From Rivularia sp. MS3 (GTDB lineage Bacteria; Cyanobacteriota; Cyanobacteriia; Cyanobacteriales; Nostocaceae): a stretch of DNA of 64,000 bases. The position numbers were made by a program, and so were the translations under genes. Positions 63,981-64,000 of the stretch are shown here, in pieces. Under the pieces are notes generated by a model. That model was not told the origin of the DNA, did not search any database, and saw only the letters and a list, made by a program, of their open reading frames with translations. Within the stretch, counting starts at the first letter, position 1. Every line of letters begins with the position of its first letter. The stretch covers positions 1-64,000 of the forward strand of contig JAHCMI010000027.1 of assembly GCA_019192545.1 (NCBI GenBank). The letters run 5' to 3'.

Positions 63981-64000
63981 AACGGGAGCATGCCAAATAT

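Noticed and set aside
1-64000. tRNA, rRNA, CRISPR array, replication origin
   Set aside because: No cloverleaf-like, spacer-repeat or DnaA-box cluster was recognised by eye; a covariance-model search would be needed to exclude small RNA genes.

Overview
The window looks like chromosome from a filamentous, probably heterocyst-forming cyanobacterium (Nostocales; Rivularia/Calothrix-like is a guess). Evidence seen directly: many HIP1 octamers (GCGATCGC), a low-GC background, runs of heptamer-type short tandem repeats between genes, PEP-CTERM proteins, a KGK-domain relic, an SLH/OprB iron-type porin, and multi-GAF histidine kinases. No rRNA, tRNA or CRISPR array was recognised.

Layout. 0-7.3 kb: a large secreted-type cell-wall hydrolase (DUF4114, PA14, M23, SH3, GH108), a higBA toxin-antitoxin pair, a DUF4126 membrane protein, arfB with a NIF/FCP1-like HAD phosphatase behind it, then a graveyard of broken genes (arfB pieces, a histone-deacetylase-like gene fused to an inverted Uma2-like piece). 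7.5-12.5 kb: small enzymes and regulators (pirin, GNAT, ferredoxin, TetR with a divergent Coq4-like gene, DOPA-dioxygenase-like). 12.5-17.3 kb: a 1.3-kb gene-poor gap and an 1164-residue SGNH/cadherin-like/LamG protein with a duplicated module. 17.5-24.1 kb: regulators (NarL-type response regulator, AraC, Crp/Fnr, MarR, four-GAF NarX-type kinase) plus an orphan IS605-type right end that looks like an omega-RNA relic. 24.6-33 kb: decayed fragments, a DsbA-like protein, an orphan TRAP binding protein, a PEP-CTERM protein, an AlkA-like glycosylase, a cupin and uncharacterised membrane proteins. 33.7-37 kb: an NfeD-flotillin-flotillin cluster. 37.4-45 kb: a lipoprotein, a solitary RNA ligase, and a kinase/hybrid kinase/receiver phosphorelay cluster. 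45-55 kb: FAD oxidase and 2-oxoglutarate oxygenase, ychF, a basic amino acid decarboxylase, glucokinase, a histidine phosphatase and two micro-ORFs. 55-64 kb: a penicillin acylase/AHL acylase, a porin, a TnpB element carrying a small divergent ribbon-helix-helix gene, and a metallophosphoesterase lipoprotein.

How genes work together. Supported couplings are higB-higA, NfeD-flotillin-flotillin, the kinase-hybrid kinase-receiver trio, the FAD oxidase/2OG oxygenase neighbours, and the divergent TetR/Coq4-like pair. The marR-like and crp-like genes share an identical 20-bp palindromic upstream site, which suggests one regulator for both. The most unusual material is mobile-element related: a TnpB element whose RHH gene lies between two copies of a 102-bp hairpin repeat, a palindromic in-frame insert inside the TnpB zinc ribbon, and a stand-alone omega-RNA-like relic at 19.2-19.5 kb. 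Several intergenic repeats fall into families with matching inverted ends that look like MITEs.
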